In this document: positions 47,001-62,000 of the stretch, piece after piece | How positions within the stretch are numbered: position 1 is the stretch's first letter | How the letters are laid out: every line of letters begins with the position of its first letter | Assembly (NCBI RefSeq): GCF_001625305.1 | Contig: NW_017802991.1 | Coordinates: forward strand, 211,906-275,905 | Direction: 5' to 3' | Length of the DNA stretch: 64,000 nt | Source of the DNA: Branchiostoma belcheri | Lineage: Eukaryota > Chordata > Leptocardii > Amphioxiformes > Branchiostomatidae | The notes under the pieces: model-generated | Databases searched by the model: none | The model's input: the letters and a program-made list of their open reading frames with translations, nothing else | Told to the model about the DNA's origin: nothing | Position numbers and translations under genes: made by a program

Positions 47001-50000
47001 GGACACCTGGGCACACTGGCCATACAGGTCTATCACAGCATAGATACCTGCACATGGTACATACAAGACTTTCACACCTCCTATAAATCTCTTGTTTTAT
47101 CTTGTCTCATTGATTACGGAAATAAGAATTTGAGGATCTTGTTTTTATGCCTTTGTTATGATGATGATCCTCCTCAAGAGTTGACTTACAGTCATACACT
47201 TGTGCCTCAGACATTGTTTTTTTACCTTCACTGAATGCAGTTACTGTACATTTGTACTTTCAATGATGTTATTTTGAATTTGTGGTTACCTCTTCAAAAT
47301 CATGACACCAGCTGGGATATGTGACTGTTTTATATTTTTTGTGTACGGCAGAGTTCTTTTAACTTATGAACTTGAAAAACCACGAAAACACCCTTGTCTC
47401 TCGTACTGTGAAATAAAGCCAGTGACTCTGAAAGTACAATACACCTCCAGTAATAACTAATACGTGTATCACACGTCATGTACATGTGTACAAAATGTAC
47501 GGAACCAGTGTGGTAAACTAAAAATCTGCCAGTGACGTCATATCACTGAATCCAGGTCTAGCTGTGTGGCGTCGGGTGGTGTAGTGGTAGAGTGTTTGAC
47601 TATGAAGCGGGGAGACCAGGGTTCGATCCCGAGTTGTACCCGGGACATGTCTGGACATGCGCCCGACGTTGTGCCCTTCGGAAAGGCATTTTACACAGCT
47701 TTCCTCACTCCACCCAGGTGTGAATGGGTACCTAACTTTGGTTGGGGAAAGTTGTATTGAGGTCACCTTGTGGTGCCGAATGGCAGCCGCACAGACCCTT
47801 GCTACAGATATGTGTATCGTGTGTTATCTGATTGTGTGATTTGTATTGATTATTATGTGATACCCTGCATCAATTCAGCCGTATAAAAGCTGCGACTGCA
47901 CGGGTACTGTCAAAAATGTCTATAAAACGTCTAACGGACATTTAACGTTCTCAAATGTTCCGCATATTTTAAAAGCATTTGTAAGAATGTCTTTCCCAGG
48001 TCTTTACAGGTTCTTTTTGGGGAGGACTTGCTTGTTGTGTTTTCCATTGTTCATGAGGTGTCTGTCAGAATGTCTTTAGAAAAAAAGTGTGAAAACTTGC
48101 ATCCATATGAAATGCACTGCACAAAGCCAAGACAATTTATATTGCAGGACACAATTAATTAACGGACAGATGCTAATATCTTTATAAGTACGCATTGTGC
48201 TAAACAAAGGACTGTCTCCTAGGGGTGTCCCTACCTGACGTGTGAAGAGCCTATGGATAGAAAATGTCCACCTTGGGTTTCGATGACGTTTTTCAGTAAC
48301 TATGTCTACTTAATGTTCTCCCGACTGGCCTTTGTTCAGCAATGTCTAAATCATATCTAATGTCCGCTAGACGTTTTTGGCTCTACCAGTGTTTGGACAA
48401 TAAAAAAAGATTTTTTTAAAGAAGCTTGTTGCTAAAGAGATGTTGTTACCTGGTGGTACCTCTGTGCAGGCCACACCCTGGTCCACACCATTCACAAAGA
48501 AGTGCATCTCCCCGTTAGACGTGCGCATCATGCCCAGACGGGAGCCCCCGGTCAGGGTGTCCAGGTCTAACTGATAACCATTCCTTATGGTACTACCATC
48601 CTGCATCACAGCAGAACCACTGTAGGGGGGAGAACACAAGTTTGACATGTGCATGTAAATTCAGGAGAGGAAACAAGTTATATAGCCTTCATAGCATGCC
48701 AAAAACTGGGGGTTTGGGGGGTCTTTGGGATCTTTTATGTGCTATTTTCTGATTGCATATAGACAACATAACCGGCCTGGTTGAATTACCCACATTTTTA
48801 GAACTGGGCTTATCAGACAACAGCTGAAGACCACCAAACCCCCAGTTCTATAAGCCTGCTAAGGAAGAACAAGTTATACATGATGTTGCAACAAACGCCA
48901 TGATGAGGGTAGCTATAGAGTCCTACAAAAGACCCTCATGGACTCCAGTTGCATCCTGGAGATCCGAAAAATGAAGAAGGATGAGAAAATTGTAAATGTA
49001 AATAGAAGAACAAACCAGAAAAGGACATTACAGAAATTAAATGAAGAGATAAAGAAACCACCATCCCATATGTATTACATATCCCAATGGGAAAAAGCAA
49101 CAAGAGAAGAGCACAAAACGATACAACACTGACATGATAAGAGAAAAGCAAGAAGGCAAACACATGGGGCTGTCTATGACAAACAGGAGCAGATGAACAG
49201 AGACAACAACAACAACCACAACATGAGAGCATATCTTGAAAGTTCATCTGTGTTTGGTAGAAATCATTATGAAGCAAGTTTAAACGGCAATTTCCAACAC
49301 AACAAGTTAGAAAATTTGGGTGAGTCCAATTTGTTGTGTTGGAAACTGCCGGTTAAACTTGCTTCATAATATGAGAGCAAGAAAGTTGTCCTACCTGAGC
49401 ATCCATGTATCATAATCAATATCAGTCATGGTGTTCGGGAATTCCAAATCATCTGGTCTGATGGCTGTCAAACCTATAACAGAGACATGTTATCTTTCCT
49501 TGTAAACAACATTGCACTCATCAGAGACCAACAACTGGGATACTACAGAGATACATGTGCAAAATTTGGGAGCTTATGAATTAAATGTGCTCTACATGTA
49601 AGTCATACATGGGCCACGATAACATTTGATATGGGTGTTCCACCCTGTGTGATAACTAAGTCATATCACACTGGGTTTTACTTGGTTATTGCACAGACTT
49701 CCAGATGTTCCACAGAGTAAATCAAAAGCAGCTTTCCAACATTCGAATACCGGATTCAGACATTGGAAAAGTTGTTACAATTTTCATCCTGTACATGAGA
49801 CACCAAATTTTGGCATACTTGCATTGATATGTGTGTTTTCTCAGGTGGGGTATAAATAATATAACACACGGTGGAGTCCGCATTGCCCTTAGTCCCACCC
49901 CTCTTTGTGCCACACCTCAGTAGACCTTGACCAGGATGAGTCTACTTCTACTGTATTAACAGTAACTATGTAATACTGGCCTCAAGAGACTTCTCTCATT

Positions 50001-53000
50001 AACATATCATCATATCAGCAGCCAATCACATACCTGCTTCTATAGAGCCTGACCATCTGTCCACCATTTTTTCAATGACCACTTCGAAAAGCTCATTATC
50101 ATTCAAAGCTCGGTTACTCATGATGATGGCATCGTTAAACTCTCCCCGAGCGTTAGGTCTGGAGGCTGTTCTCCCATTGTTTGTTATGGTGGCGTTCCTG
50201 CCATGTAAATGGTGGAATCGGAGTTCCTCTGTCACACAGTTGTTGATGAGAGGGCTCCGTGGGGAAAATATCCGGTTATGTTCCACATCAGAACTGTCCG
50301 TATCACTGTCCGAGGAGAGGGGGGGGACATCCTCTGTCAAGTCAAGGGGTAGATGACAAGCAAAGATTAACCTTCATATACCAATCTACATCAATTCTAC
50401 ATGCATGTACATTTGTATATACACGCATTTTGTACAGTGTATTGTAAAATAGGTGTATGGATTTATTATGTAAACTGTATCTTTGTTACATATTCTGTCT
50501 GACCCTTTCCTCAATGAAAAGCGGCTGCTATTCTCCACTCAATGATCGTGACAGTCTTATTGAAGACAACGTAGTCTAGCATTTCCTCATACATCATGCA
50601 AATTAGGTCCTGATTTGAATAATGCCTATAATGCACATTAATTATGCAAATTAGGTATTCTGCATAATCTGCATATATAATCAGTATCTGCTGATGTTTC
50701 TCTCTTTCTCAGTTTCATATGTCACATGTTTGAAGAGCCCTACTGTATCATGGAATGCAGCAGAGTTTTAGAATTTCCTCATTAATTATGCAAACTAGAT
50801 ACTGCAAAATTGTTTCAATCATGTCAAGCATTAATCCATGTTATTTTGATGTACATATCTGATTGAATAAAACAAGTATATATATAGGACTACAAATATC
50901 AAAGCAATATAAATGACTGTCATATTCCTGTTTAGGCCACATCAATTTAATTTCTTGGTTAACGGATTTGCCCGCTTCATTTTTTTCTGATTTGCAAATA
51001 AAAATAAAAATTCAGAATCAACTGCAAAATGCTCATATTTTGCCATAAACAGTTGAAAACAGTCCTTTTCTTCCTAGTTGTTACAGTTATTCCATCTTTC
51101 AATGCAGTGGTATCATTAAAAGTTCAAAATTCACTGTTTAAATTTTGAATCAGCCTGGTGTGTTGACTTCATGGCTCCTATCGTACCATTTTTGGTCATA
51201 ATAGGATGCCTAGGCCTGTTTTTATTTTTATTTTTTTTTCTTCGCCTGCCCGCCATTATTTTTCAAGAAAAATCCATTAACCAAGAAATCAAATTGGTGT
51301 GGCCTAAGCAGCATATAAAAGAATAGACTACTGCTACAAGTAAGAGTAAGATACTGCGTTACCTGACATGTCCACAATGGTGGCCTGTGCAGCCTGGCCA
51401 TACAGATCCACTACAGCAAACAGTCCATCAGGAACATTTTGAGCTGCTACTCCCTGGTCCACCCCGTTCACATAGAAATGGAGCGTTCCATCCTGTTTCC
51501 TCATCACGCCTACTCTATCATTCACCTGGGGAGGGGGGTGAAAACAACAGCTTAAAAAAAAACGAATTTACTTGACTGCATGTATCATATCAGGGTTCTC
51601 ACCAGGATTTTTTCACAGTGTAGGGGTCAGGTACAGAAGGACAACTTTCCGCGGCTCAAGCCTGCTTATTGAAGGACAGGTTTTGTAAAGTTAAATTAAC
51701 TTTACAAAACCTGTCCTTCAATATTTTCCCTACATTCTAATTTCATTCTGAAGGCAGATTCTACATGTACATCTTTTTAAAGATTCATGAAGGGTCCCCC
51801 CCAAAACACTTACACTAGTTGAAAGATGGTGTAGGGCGCTAAATAAATCACAACATAGGGGGTCACATGATAGGGGGCCCCTACACTTAAGCAGCCTAGT
51901 GAGAACTATGCACATTAATTGAGAACAATGGAACCTAATCATGAAATTTACTGAACTGAACTTTAAGCCCGTCAGTCCGTCACACATAGCTGAATACAGT
52001 CTTCTAAGACACTCTCCCAACCATGGTACATGTACATGTAGGTCAGGGGCAAGGTCAGCGGTGGTTGGCTGGTGATCTGCCAGGCCAGCGAATGTTGGGC
52101 TGCACCAGCCAATTGTTTAAAACTGTTTAAAACCTTTTACCACAACCACTATGTACCTAACAACTGTTTTAAAGTTTTTAAAACGTTTAACGAAAACCAC
52201 TATGTACCTTACATTGTAAACAATGGTTTTAAAGTGCGTTTTACCAAAACCACCATGTAACTAACAAATCTTTTAAATGTTACAGCATTTGGATGTGGAC
52301 GGGTTTTGGCCAAGGTTGGCTTATGTTCAGTAGGTCATTGGTGTTCAGGGCGTGTTCGGCGGTCAAATTTGACTTGAATTTGATTCAATTTGTATAGAAA
52401 GGTAGGCGTGGCCTAAGTCTGGCCAGACTGCTCCAGAAGTTTGGGAGCAAGGTTGGGGGAAGATCCTGAATGTGTGACAGGCTAATGTTAACCGCACAAG
52501 TCATGTATATTCCAAAAGGCACCTCAAGCTACCATCCAACCAGCATCTTTATATTTTGTACCACTATGTACTACCTAACAATGAAGAGAACAAAAATGAG
52601 TTCCTTCTAAATATCTAATAAAACCAGATGTAATGTAATGGTAGCTGATAGAATTCTAGGATGTATAATACCTTTAGTCTGTCTAAGTTATGTCCGTATT
52701 GAAGGATGTATAATACCTTTAGTCTGTCTAAGTTATGTCCGTATTCATCTAACACAGTAGTTCCGTTGTGCATGATGCCGTTTCCTGTCATCATCCATGT
52801 TCCAGACCGGACATTGGTCATGGTGGAGGGGAACTCCAGCTCAGGGGGGGTGTGGGACGTCAGGCCGATCTCTATCGACCCCGCCCACTTGTCCACCATC
52901 TTGTCTATCCTAACTGTGAACATCTCCAGGGTACGTAGCGGGCGGGTTGTGAGGATCACGCCGTTGTTGAAGTCTTCTAGTGCACTGTTAATAATGAACA

Positions 53001-56000
53001 ACAAACAACAATAATGATAATGACTAATAATGAAATATGATAATGTACACATGGCATATTCTAAATACTGTATGACATTGTGTAACAGACGTTCATCTAC
53101 AAACTAACTGGAGTATTAATGGCAAAACTTTCCTTAACTAAGCATCACAGACTTGTCAGGTGAACTACCAGAGTATTGTTTTACTGTGTGAAACTTGCGC
53201 CAGCCTGCCACAGAACTCACAGTTCTCCTTCAATCAAATTACCTGAAAATTTTCAAGCTTATTTCACGCAGCTCTAACTGACCCATTCTGGACCTTTTGG
53301 AGTAGTCGTTAATGCACTGGTGTTGTAAGCTGCTGGCTGATTGGGTTTGACTTGGTTTGATTCAGGAGTCAGAGTTTTGCCTGTTTCTACTCACTTCTAT
53401 ATTTGTTTCCTAAATGACACAATGTCCAGCTTACTTGGGTCTCAAGGCCGTCCTGCCTCCATTAATGACAGCAGCGTGGGAACCACATTTGGGATGAAAC
53501 AGAATCTTTTCTGACTCCTCCAGACTGCTACAGGGTACTGAAGGAACAGTTTCACAGTTACATGCTGAATTACACACAATGTACAAACAATGTACTGCAG
53601 TTTCATTACATACCAGTACAGGGCTCGAAATACTGGGTGCATGTGCACCTTAATGCACCCAAAATTGGAGCTGTGCACCCAATGTTTTTCTGTGGGTGCA
53701 CTGGTGCACCCAAATATTTTTGTAGGTATTTTAATTTGTACATATCAAATTATAATAGTATGCATGATATTCTTAGCATAGCAAGTGTCATAAAAATTAT
53801 AAAATCTTGTTGTAGTACTTGTTTAAGATTTTGAAGTTAGCTCCCATTTCAGATTCAAGCTCAGAAGAGGAGCAGTAACTGATATGTAATATTATTATTA
53901 TAGCTTTTGTTTTATATGATGCACCCGAAAAAATTTTTGTGCACCTAATGTTTTAGGTTGGGTGCACCAGTGCACCTATTCCCAAAAATGAATGTGTGGT
54001 AGACATGAGTATGAAACATGGCAATATCTGATGAAGTTCATTATTAGTAAATTTTACAAAATGCAGTCGTATTGACAGGTTGAAGTCAGTCTATCCATTT
54101 AATTATGTCAATCATCACTTGATTTAATTAAATACAGTCAAAAAATACAGCGTAAATCAGCAACTCCACAGAACACAAGAACAAACCTGATTCGTTGTCA
54201 AACCCAACAGTGATGGTACGCAATATGCGATTGGCTCTTCTGTCGATCCTCTCGGACTGAGGCATATGGCGAGGAGACTCGGGATCCACCAGAGTGACCT
54301 TGACCGTCATGCCGTACAAGTCCACCACACCGTACACTGACCCGGGGGTGCGCTGGGCAGCCAGGCCTTGGTCAAGTCCATTCACATAGAAGTGAAGATC
54401 ACCATTGGACTTCCTCATCAAACCAACCACATCTCCTTCCTGTCAATTTAAATATCAGATTAAGTTATAGTTAAAAATTGTGACAAAATTATGCCCAACA
54501 TTTAACCAACTTTAACCAGGGACAACCTTAAGGCAAACCTTAAGAGCTGTAACATTGATGTCAACTCCTGGGAAGAAATTGCCCATGACAGAACTGCGTG
54601 GAGAAGCCAGTGTACACTGGGCACTAGGACTTTCGAGGCTAATAGAGCAGCTGCCATAAAGGAGAAGAAAGAGAGGAGGAAGCAATGCTCCATCCCTGTC
54701 CAGTCCTTCCCCTAGGCCTGCAGCATCTGTGGCCGCTCATGTGCGTCAAAAATTGGTCTTTATTCTCATATGAGGACCCACATCGGCAAATGAAGACCTG
54801 TTCGCCTACTCATCTGTCGCAGCAACAGGAGATTCCAACAACCATCTCCTACCAAACAAGTTTGATGAGTGCACCACACTGCCTGTACATTGAGGAGGTT
54901 ATCTTTTTAACTTTCTGTGTTTCAAGTTGATGGAACGACATTGTACAATGCTTTTGATTGATTCTTCTATAGAAATTACTGTTCAAGAAAAACAATCAGT
55001 TAAAATGTTGTCTAATTAGCATTATTAAAAAACTTTCATCTATAAGTATAACTATAATTTGTATTCATGACAAAATGTACATTTACCCTGGCCATATTGT
55101 TTGCAGAAAATTGACAGTATGCATGCATAATGGTTTTCTTATACGTAATTTCTGTTAATTACAACATGATGGGTCGGCATCTATGACGAAAAGCATGATG
55201 ATTTTTTTTATTGAGCTACGTGTAATAGTAGTCAGCTTCAGCTTGAACAGACTCCTTACATGTTAGATGAGACTGTTGGAAACAACTCACCGTGAGCTCA
55301 TCCAAGTTGAACTCTCCATATTCCCTAAGTGTGGATCTTCCATTGGTAAGAACCCCTCCTCCACTCATCATAATGGTTCCTTCCATGAAAACAGAAACTA
55401 CATGTGCTTACAATGTAATACAGGCAATAAACTGGACAGTGAGTGAGTGAGTGAGTGAGTGAGTGACTTTACGAAAGATCTGAAAGAATCAAGTGATCTA
55501 ATCAGCTTGCACAATTTGTCTTCTAGCGAGTGAATTCCATATAGAAAATACCAGTAAACAAATATTGTAACCATTCAATATCTTGTCAAGAACACTGACA
55601 AACTATATAGGCTGGGGTACCTGTGATAAGGAAATTCACACCTGTCAGGACGTTTTAAGTTATAAGTACATCAAATTTAGACATTTTTTTGATGATCGTC
55701 TTCTCTACAATGTAGAAGACAAAAGAATCTAACAAAAAATACATGTATACCAAGCAGGGCTCGAAATACTTTTTTCTGTATGCGTGCGTGTGTGCACCTG
55801 TGTAGGAAAAAATTGAAAATTACCTGCACCAGACAAATTTTACCTGCACCACTCAGAATTTAGGAATTATGGATCGTACCAAAAACTGTTAAGAAACCAT
55901 TGCCATTATTGCTTTTATACAGAGGTGGTAACGGTAAATGCAGCAAATAAATAAAAACCTACATTTTGTACATGTGTCAGTGCAGGTAAGTTGATATCAG

Positions 56001-59000
56001 GAATACCTGCACAGCCCTGATTTTACCTGCACTAAGTTGCAAATGCACTGTCTGCCATTAATTTTTGTACTGTAAACCTTCTGTCAATAGTAAAAACAGG
56101 AAAATTAACAAAAACGAATCAAACTTCTAACCTTCTATTCAGATAGAGATCCTCTGTGACTTACCAGATCTCATGTTAGTCATGGTGGCAGGGAACTCCA
56201 GTGTGGCAGGGTTGTGTGTGGTGATGCCCATCTCTATAGAACCTGACCACTTGTCTACAAGTCTGTCAATCCTCACCTGCACACATACAACAATCTTTAC
56301 TCACACAACAAACATACAGCGACTTTCATAATAGGAATAAATCTGCATAGAAGGTTCATGAACAGTATGGAAGTACATGCAGTGGTCGAAATACTTTTTT
56401 TCAGTGCTCTGCAATATTGCAGAAGAGTAAAAATTTTGTTCTGCAATTTGGAAGTACTTTCTGCAAAATACAGAAGCCTCCATACTACAACCTTCTCAAA
56501 CCGATAATGCCTTTTTTACATCATATATAGCTTTGTAAATCTGTAGCATTACTGGACTGCAGGAGAATTTCAGGTTTATAAGCATGAATTATTGATTGTT
56601 ATGCAAATTAGTGAAGACATTTTTTGGAAGTCCAAAAGGAAACAGAAGATAGACAAGACAATGATGATGCAAATTAGTGAAGAAGCTCATCCTGTTGTTT
56701 CAGAACAGGAGCTTAAGTGTTGTCTGTCCTTGGGGCCTGAGAGTTCTAGCTTGCTAAGTTGAAAACTATTGAATCTGGAGCCTATTTTTCCTGCTGCAAA
56801 ATTGCAGATTGTATAAATTTTTCCTCCAGTCTGCAATCTTGAAAATCTATCTGCAGATTGCAGACTGCAGACAGGTATTTCGAACACTGATATGTTTTGT
56901 ATTTCTTATAAAAAATTTTTACTATAACTAAAACCTGATCATTATCTGTCAGTGGAGCACTTATGAATAAAAGTGTATGAATTATCATTATTAAGTAAGT
57001 ATTTCAAGATAGATCACCCCCTGTTAATTATGTTTCTATCCTGAATTATACTAAATTTATAGCTCACTCTCATTATAACCCTCATACTGTAGAACATGAG
57101 TACAAAAAGACTACAGTTCATTATCATTATCATCATCATCATAATCCTCCTCATCAATAGGATTACATTCATCTACCCTTGCACATAAAATCGTATGGAA
57201 GTCAGAGTACTTTTTAACTTGCAATATTGAAGAATAAAGTAAGTATTACTAAATTACCTCAAACATTTCATTGTCTCTGATAGCTCTGGTTGTGATCACC
57301 ACACCGTTGTTAAACTCGTCTAGTGGCCGTCGTCTTTCCGCAGACCTTCCCTGATTGGTCAGCTTCACTAACGCCCCACATCGCTCGTGGAAGCGCAGAC
57401 TGTCGTTGGACGCTGGCGTGGATTCTGCTTGTACTGCGTTGTTAGCTGTGTCGTTGTTGTTAGCTGAGAAAAAGAATAAATCATTATCAACGCCTTACCG
57501 GGACAAAATAACGCTTTCAGTGAGGCCTCACCAATTTAACTTCTTGGTTAACGGATTTTTCTAGAAAAATAATGGTGCGGGCGGGCAAAAAAAATAAAAA
57601 ATAAAAACAGGTCTAGGCATCCTGTTATGGCCCAAAATGGTACGATAGGAGCCATGAAGTTAACACACCAGGCTGGTTAAAATTTAAGCAGAATTTTGAA
57701 CTTTTAATGATACCATCGCATTGAAAGATGGAATAACTGTAACAAATAGGAAGAAAAGGACTGTTTTCAACTGTTCAGGGCAAAATTTGAGCAAATTGCA
57801 GTTGATTCTGATTTTTTTTTTGCAAATCAGAAAAAAATGAAGCGGGCAAATCCGTTAACCAAGAAATTCAATTGGTGTGGCCTAAGTTTACATGTAACTG
57901 ATAGCCTACCTTTAACAATGAAGTTCCAATCTTCATGATCAGAATGATTTCTGATTGTGAAGAGGTAAGATGTGGAGCCTGTTCAGGTTTCCTGTCTACT
58001 GCTACTACTAGCCTACTACTACATGTGCTACTACTACTACACTCAAGTGAGAGACACAACCTGCCGTACATGTTTTTTGGAGGCCACATTTTTCTGAAAA
58101 TGTGGAGAAGGACTGGCAAGAGCAGAGATTGCGCAAGGCGTATAATTACGTGGTCTGCACGCCACGCCTGGCCGTGAGCAGTTGCGTGCATTGTTCGTTG
58201 CGCAAGCGGTGAGTGTATGTGCTTAAAACGTATGATCTCCACCTGTGATTTCCACGTAACCGTATGCAGCCTGTACTTGTTACATGTCCTGCTTATGTAC
58301 GGCACGTACCGGTATGTACTGGGCAGGCTCATTGCCCGGACTGGCTCATACACGGGAGGTAAATCTGCAGCCAAATGCAGAGAAAGTTTTGCATGCATAC
58401 AAAACGATACACAGTCCGCATGCGCCCAAATCCGTAGGATTCTGTACAGACCACTCTGTACTCACCACTTACTCATGATCATCCCAAAAATTTGCCCACG
58501 TTTTTGTACATAGACAGCATGCTGTTGAACGCATTAATCTCCAAGCAGATCATACGGTGGCAAGGCAGTATCCATTGGCCAGAGGAGTGTCCATTAGCCA
58601 CCGAGGCTAATGGACACTCCTCTGGCCAATGGATACTGCCTTGCCACCGTATGATCTGCTTGGAGATTAGAACGCATGGCAGGTTGTAACTCTCGCTTCA
58701 CACTGACCCTTTGATCACAACAGTTATCTAATTCTAGCAAAATACATAACTTACCTTGTGGTGTCTCCATAAGTGTTATCTGACAACATTTCCCGTACAT
58801 GTCAATCACAGGCCAGACTCGCTGGGGCAGCCCAGTAGCTGCCACGCCTGAGTCTTCCCCGTTTACAAAAATGTGGAGATCTCCCGAGGCCATCCTCTGT
58901 ACCCCCACACAGTCGCCCTCAGCCAGGGTGTCCAGGTCTGCTCCGTAGTTATCACGGATAGAGCGCCCATCTTTCAGGATAGAACACCCTGAAACAACAC

Positions 59001-62000
59001 AAGTCAACCTTCTCCATCATACAAAGTCTCAAAGGGCTCAAAATACTTTTTTCTGCATACCTGCACCAGACAACTTTTACCTGCACCATTATAATTTAGG
59101 AAGTGCTAATCATACTGGAAACTGTTCAGACACCATTTTTAATATTGTCATTGTCAATATACAGTAGCTAAATTCCCATACACCTACATGTTACATGTAC
59201 AATTGTAAACCCAGTGCGGGTACCAGTGCAGGTTAGGTGCAAGTAGACATCAGAAATACCTGCACAGTTTCAAGTTAACCTGCATATGCCTTGACCTATA
59301 CCAAGGAGGTAAACCTCCTTCCCTACACATGCATAGTCACATTTAAAAACTCACTCAACCTCCATGAACCTTTCTCCACCTGTCCAGTTGCTCTAAGCTC
59401 TACCCATAATTTTCAAAACAAACATTTTTCATGCTGAAGCAAAATAAATTTTTTCTAGCATTTTCGTGTTGATAGATATCCTCAATGGTACATGACCATC
59501 TTGACAGTTTTTTTTAAAATCCCCTCCCACCCGCAAATAAAACAGCCACATCCAATGACCAAGAAATGAAAAAGAACAGTGTACAAAATACTTTTTTGAA
59601 CCAGGTTGCCCAGTGGGCAACCTATGGCAAAAATTAGGTTGCCCATCAGAAATTTAGGTTGCCCCACCTATAAGTTACTACTTTCAAATACATAAGCCTT
59701 TAACAATATTTCTAACAGCTTTTTAGTTAACTGATACTAGTAATAGCCGTTAATACCTAAAGCATCTGCCGGATACAGTGGTGCAAGCAAAGTGGGCATG
59801 ATTTGGAGGGGGGGGGGGTCATTAAAATTCAGGTAGCACACTTGGCTACCTAGGTTCAAAAATAGGTTGCCCCAAGTAAAACTTGGTTGCCCGGGGCAAC
59901 CGGGCAACCAGGTATTTTGCACGCTGAAGAAGTAGCCAACAAATGTAATAATGTATCGTAACCTACCTGAGACAATCCAGGAACCCTCCCTCAGTCCTGT
60001 AGCACTGGTGGGAAAATCTAACATGTCTGGATCAATGGTTGTAACACCAACCTCGATAGACCCACTCCACGAGTTCACCTGGAAAGCAAGATACGTGTGA
60101 GTTACTACTACTAAGTATAATGGGCTGAAGGGAACTACAAGTAAAAGGTTTGAGAGTGACTGTGTATTTTTTTTTTTGCTGACAAGTTGGCTTCAGTATG
60201 GCTCACATTTACAGCCAGGCCAGTAGAGATCCATAAGGCCACACCATTTTAACTTCTTGGTTAACCAATTTTTCTAGAAAAATAATGGAGCGGGCGGGCG
60301 AAAGAAATAAAAACAGACCTAGGCATCCTATTAATGCCCAGAATGATACGATAGGAGCCATGAAGTCAACACACCAGGCTGGTTCAAAATTTAAACAACG
60401 AATTTTGAACTTTTAATGATACCACTGCATTGAAAGATGGAATAACTGTAACAACTAGGAAGAAAAGGACTGTTTTCAACTGTTTAGGGCAAAATGAGCA
60501 TTTTGCAGTTGATTCTGAATTTTTTATTTTTTTTATTTTTTGCAAATCAGAAAAAAATGAAGCGGGCGAATCCATTAACCAAGAAATTAAGTTGGTGTGG
60601 CCTACATCAAAATAAACATGAGTTTGCTCGATGCAAATGTAAGGCCTTAAAGTTAAAAGACAACTTTTAACTCAGCAATGAAGTACTAGTAAGTTGGTGG
60701 GCTGACTATTATTATTATGCTAGTGGCAGTGAACATGGGTTTTGAAGGCTTGTAAGTTGTAGGATACCAGACACACAGGCCCTAGCCCAGTATTTGGGCT
60801 TTCTTATGTTAATATATGGGACTCAAGTCAGAACAACGTGGTCACATTAGTCATATACCTGACTTTGAGACCTTGAAAAACACATATCGGCAGGGTAGTC
60901 CAACCTCTCAAGTCTCCTTTAAAAAAAATTTTTTAAATCCTACGCAGCGGAACCATGCGAGAATTCTACCTGAACATTGTGAAGTGCCCCCCCTCGGGAC
61001 AGCTGATGACCGAATGTAAACCTATATCGTCTTCAGTGAGCCAGACAACACAAACACATGGCTGCAAGTCTGTTTTATTTTCTTCAACAAAATAAAAATA
61101 CCACAACTCTTCTTACCTATAACATCCGAGTCCAAAACAACAACATTTCCCAACAAAAAGACTTCTTTATTTGGTTTCAGACTGCCATCAGTATGGACTA
61201 AAAATGGGCTCTCTGCGCCATACCTTTTTAAATTTTTACACCTTAAAAGGTGTAATCAGGCCTTTTAATTAAGGGTTAATGACCCGCCCCGAGGTGAATA
61301 TGGTGTGATAAAGCCTTGTCAGTTGCTATAAACACCGAATAAAGCACAGTGTGAGCACAGCAAATTATCATATAGCCTATCAAAACTAACACAGTAAAGA
61401 GTGACACATTCCTCAGTATATTAACACATATAAACTTTAATAGAACATGTGTTCCATATGGAGTCACATAAGGACACAGAGGAAGGGTCGTGTTCTATTT
61501 GGGTCATTGGCAGGGAACAGGTGTTTTTATTTTGGGATTTTTTGGAACAACATGGTGTTCTTTTTGGGTCACCCGAGGTCATATCATGCGTGTGATTATT
61601 CATTATTATTGCTTGGATTGTTTAATGTATGGATGGGGATGAATAATGACCCGGTTTTGACTCTATCTGTGACATTACAGCATCATAAGGAATGTGGAAT
61701 GGAGCTTTTTGATTGGTCAATGTCACCCAGCTTTATGATAATACATTATAAATCTATTTGTAATTGATCATAGTCAGCGCCCAAAATCAATGTGATTCAA
61801 GCCTCATGATTTAATGTAATTCGTAATCAGCTCTGAACATTTATGTTATCTGCAATTGGTGGAAAAAATTTTTCACAATTCATAATCACTGTAGCCGACG
61901 TCGGCGACATGTCTTCTTGAGTTATGCATCATCATCGTGCCAGCCTGGTAGGACCAATTCACAGGTCTACAACTACAAGTTTTTAAAAACCATTTCCAAG

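Noticed and set aside
48938..49132. 64-codon frame [17 protein letters not shown]...
   Set aside because: Lysine-rich and short, with no recognised family and a 105-bp palindrome nearby; possibly transposon debris, but I could not support a call.
57868..58398. 176-codon - strand frame between NEURL4 exons 3 and 4 as a missing linker exon
   Set aside because: Exons 3 and 4 join in phase without it, it does not resemble the NEURL4 linker, and part of it is a MITE end.
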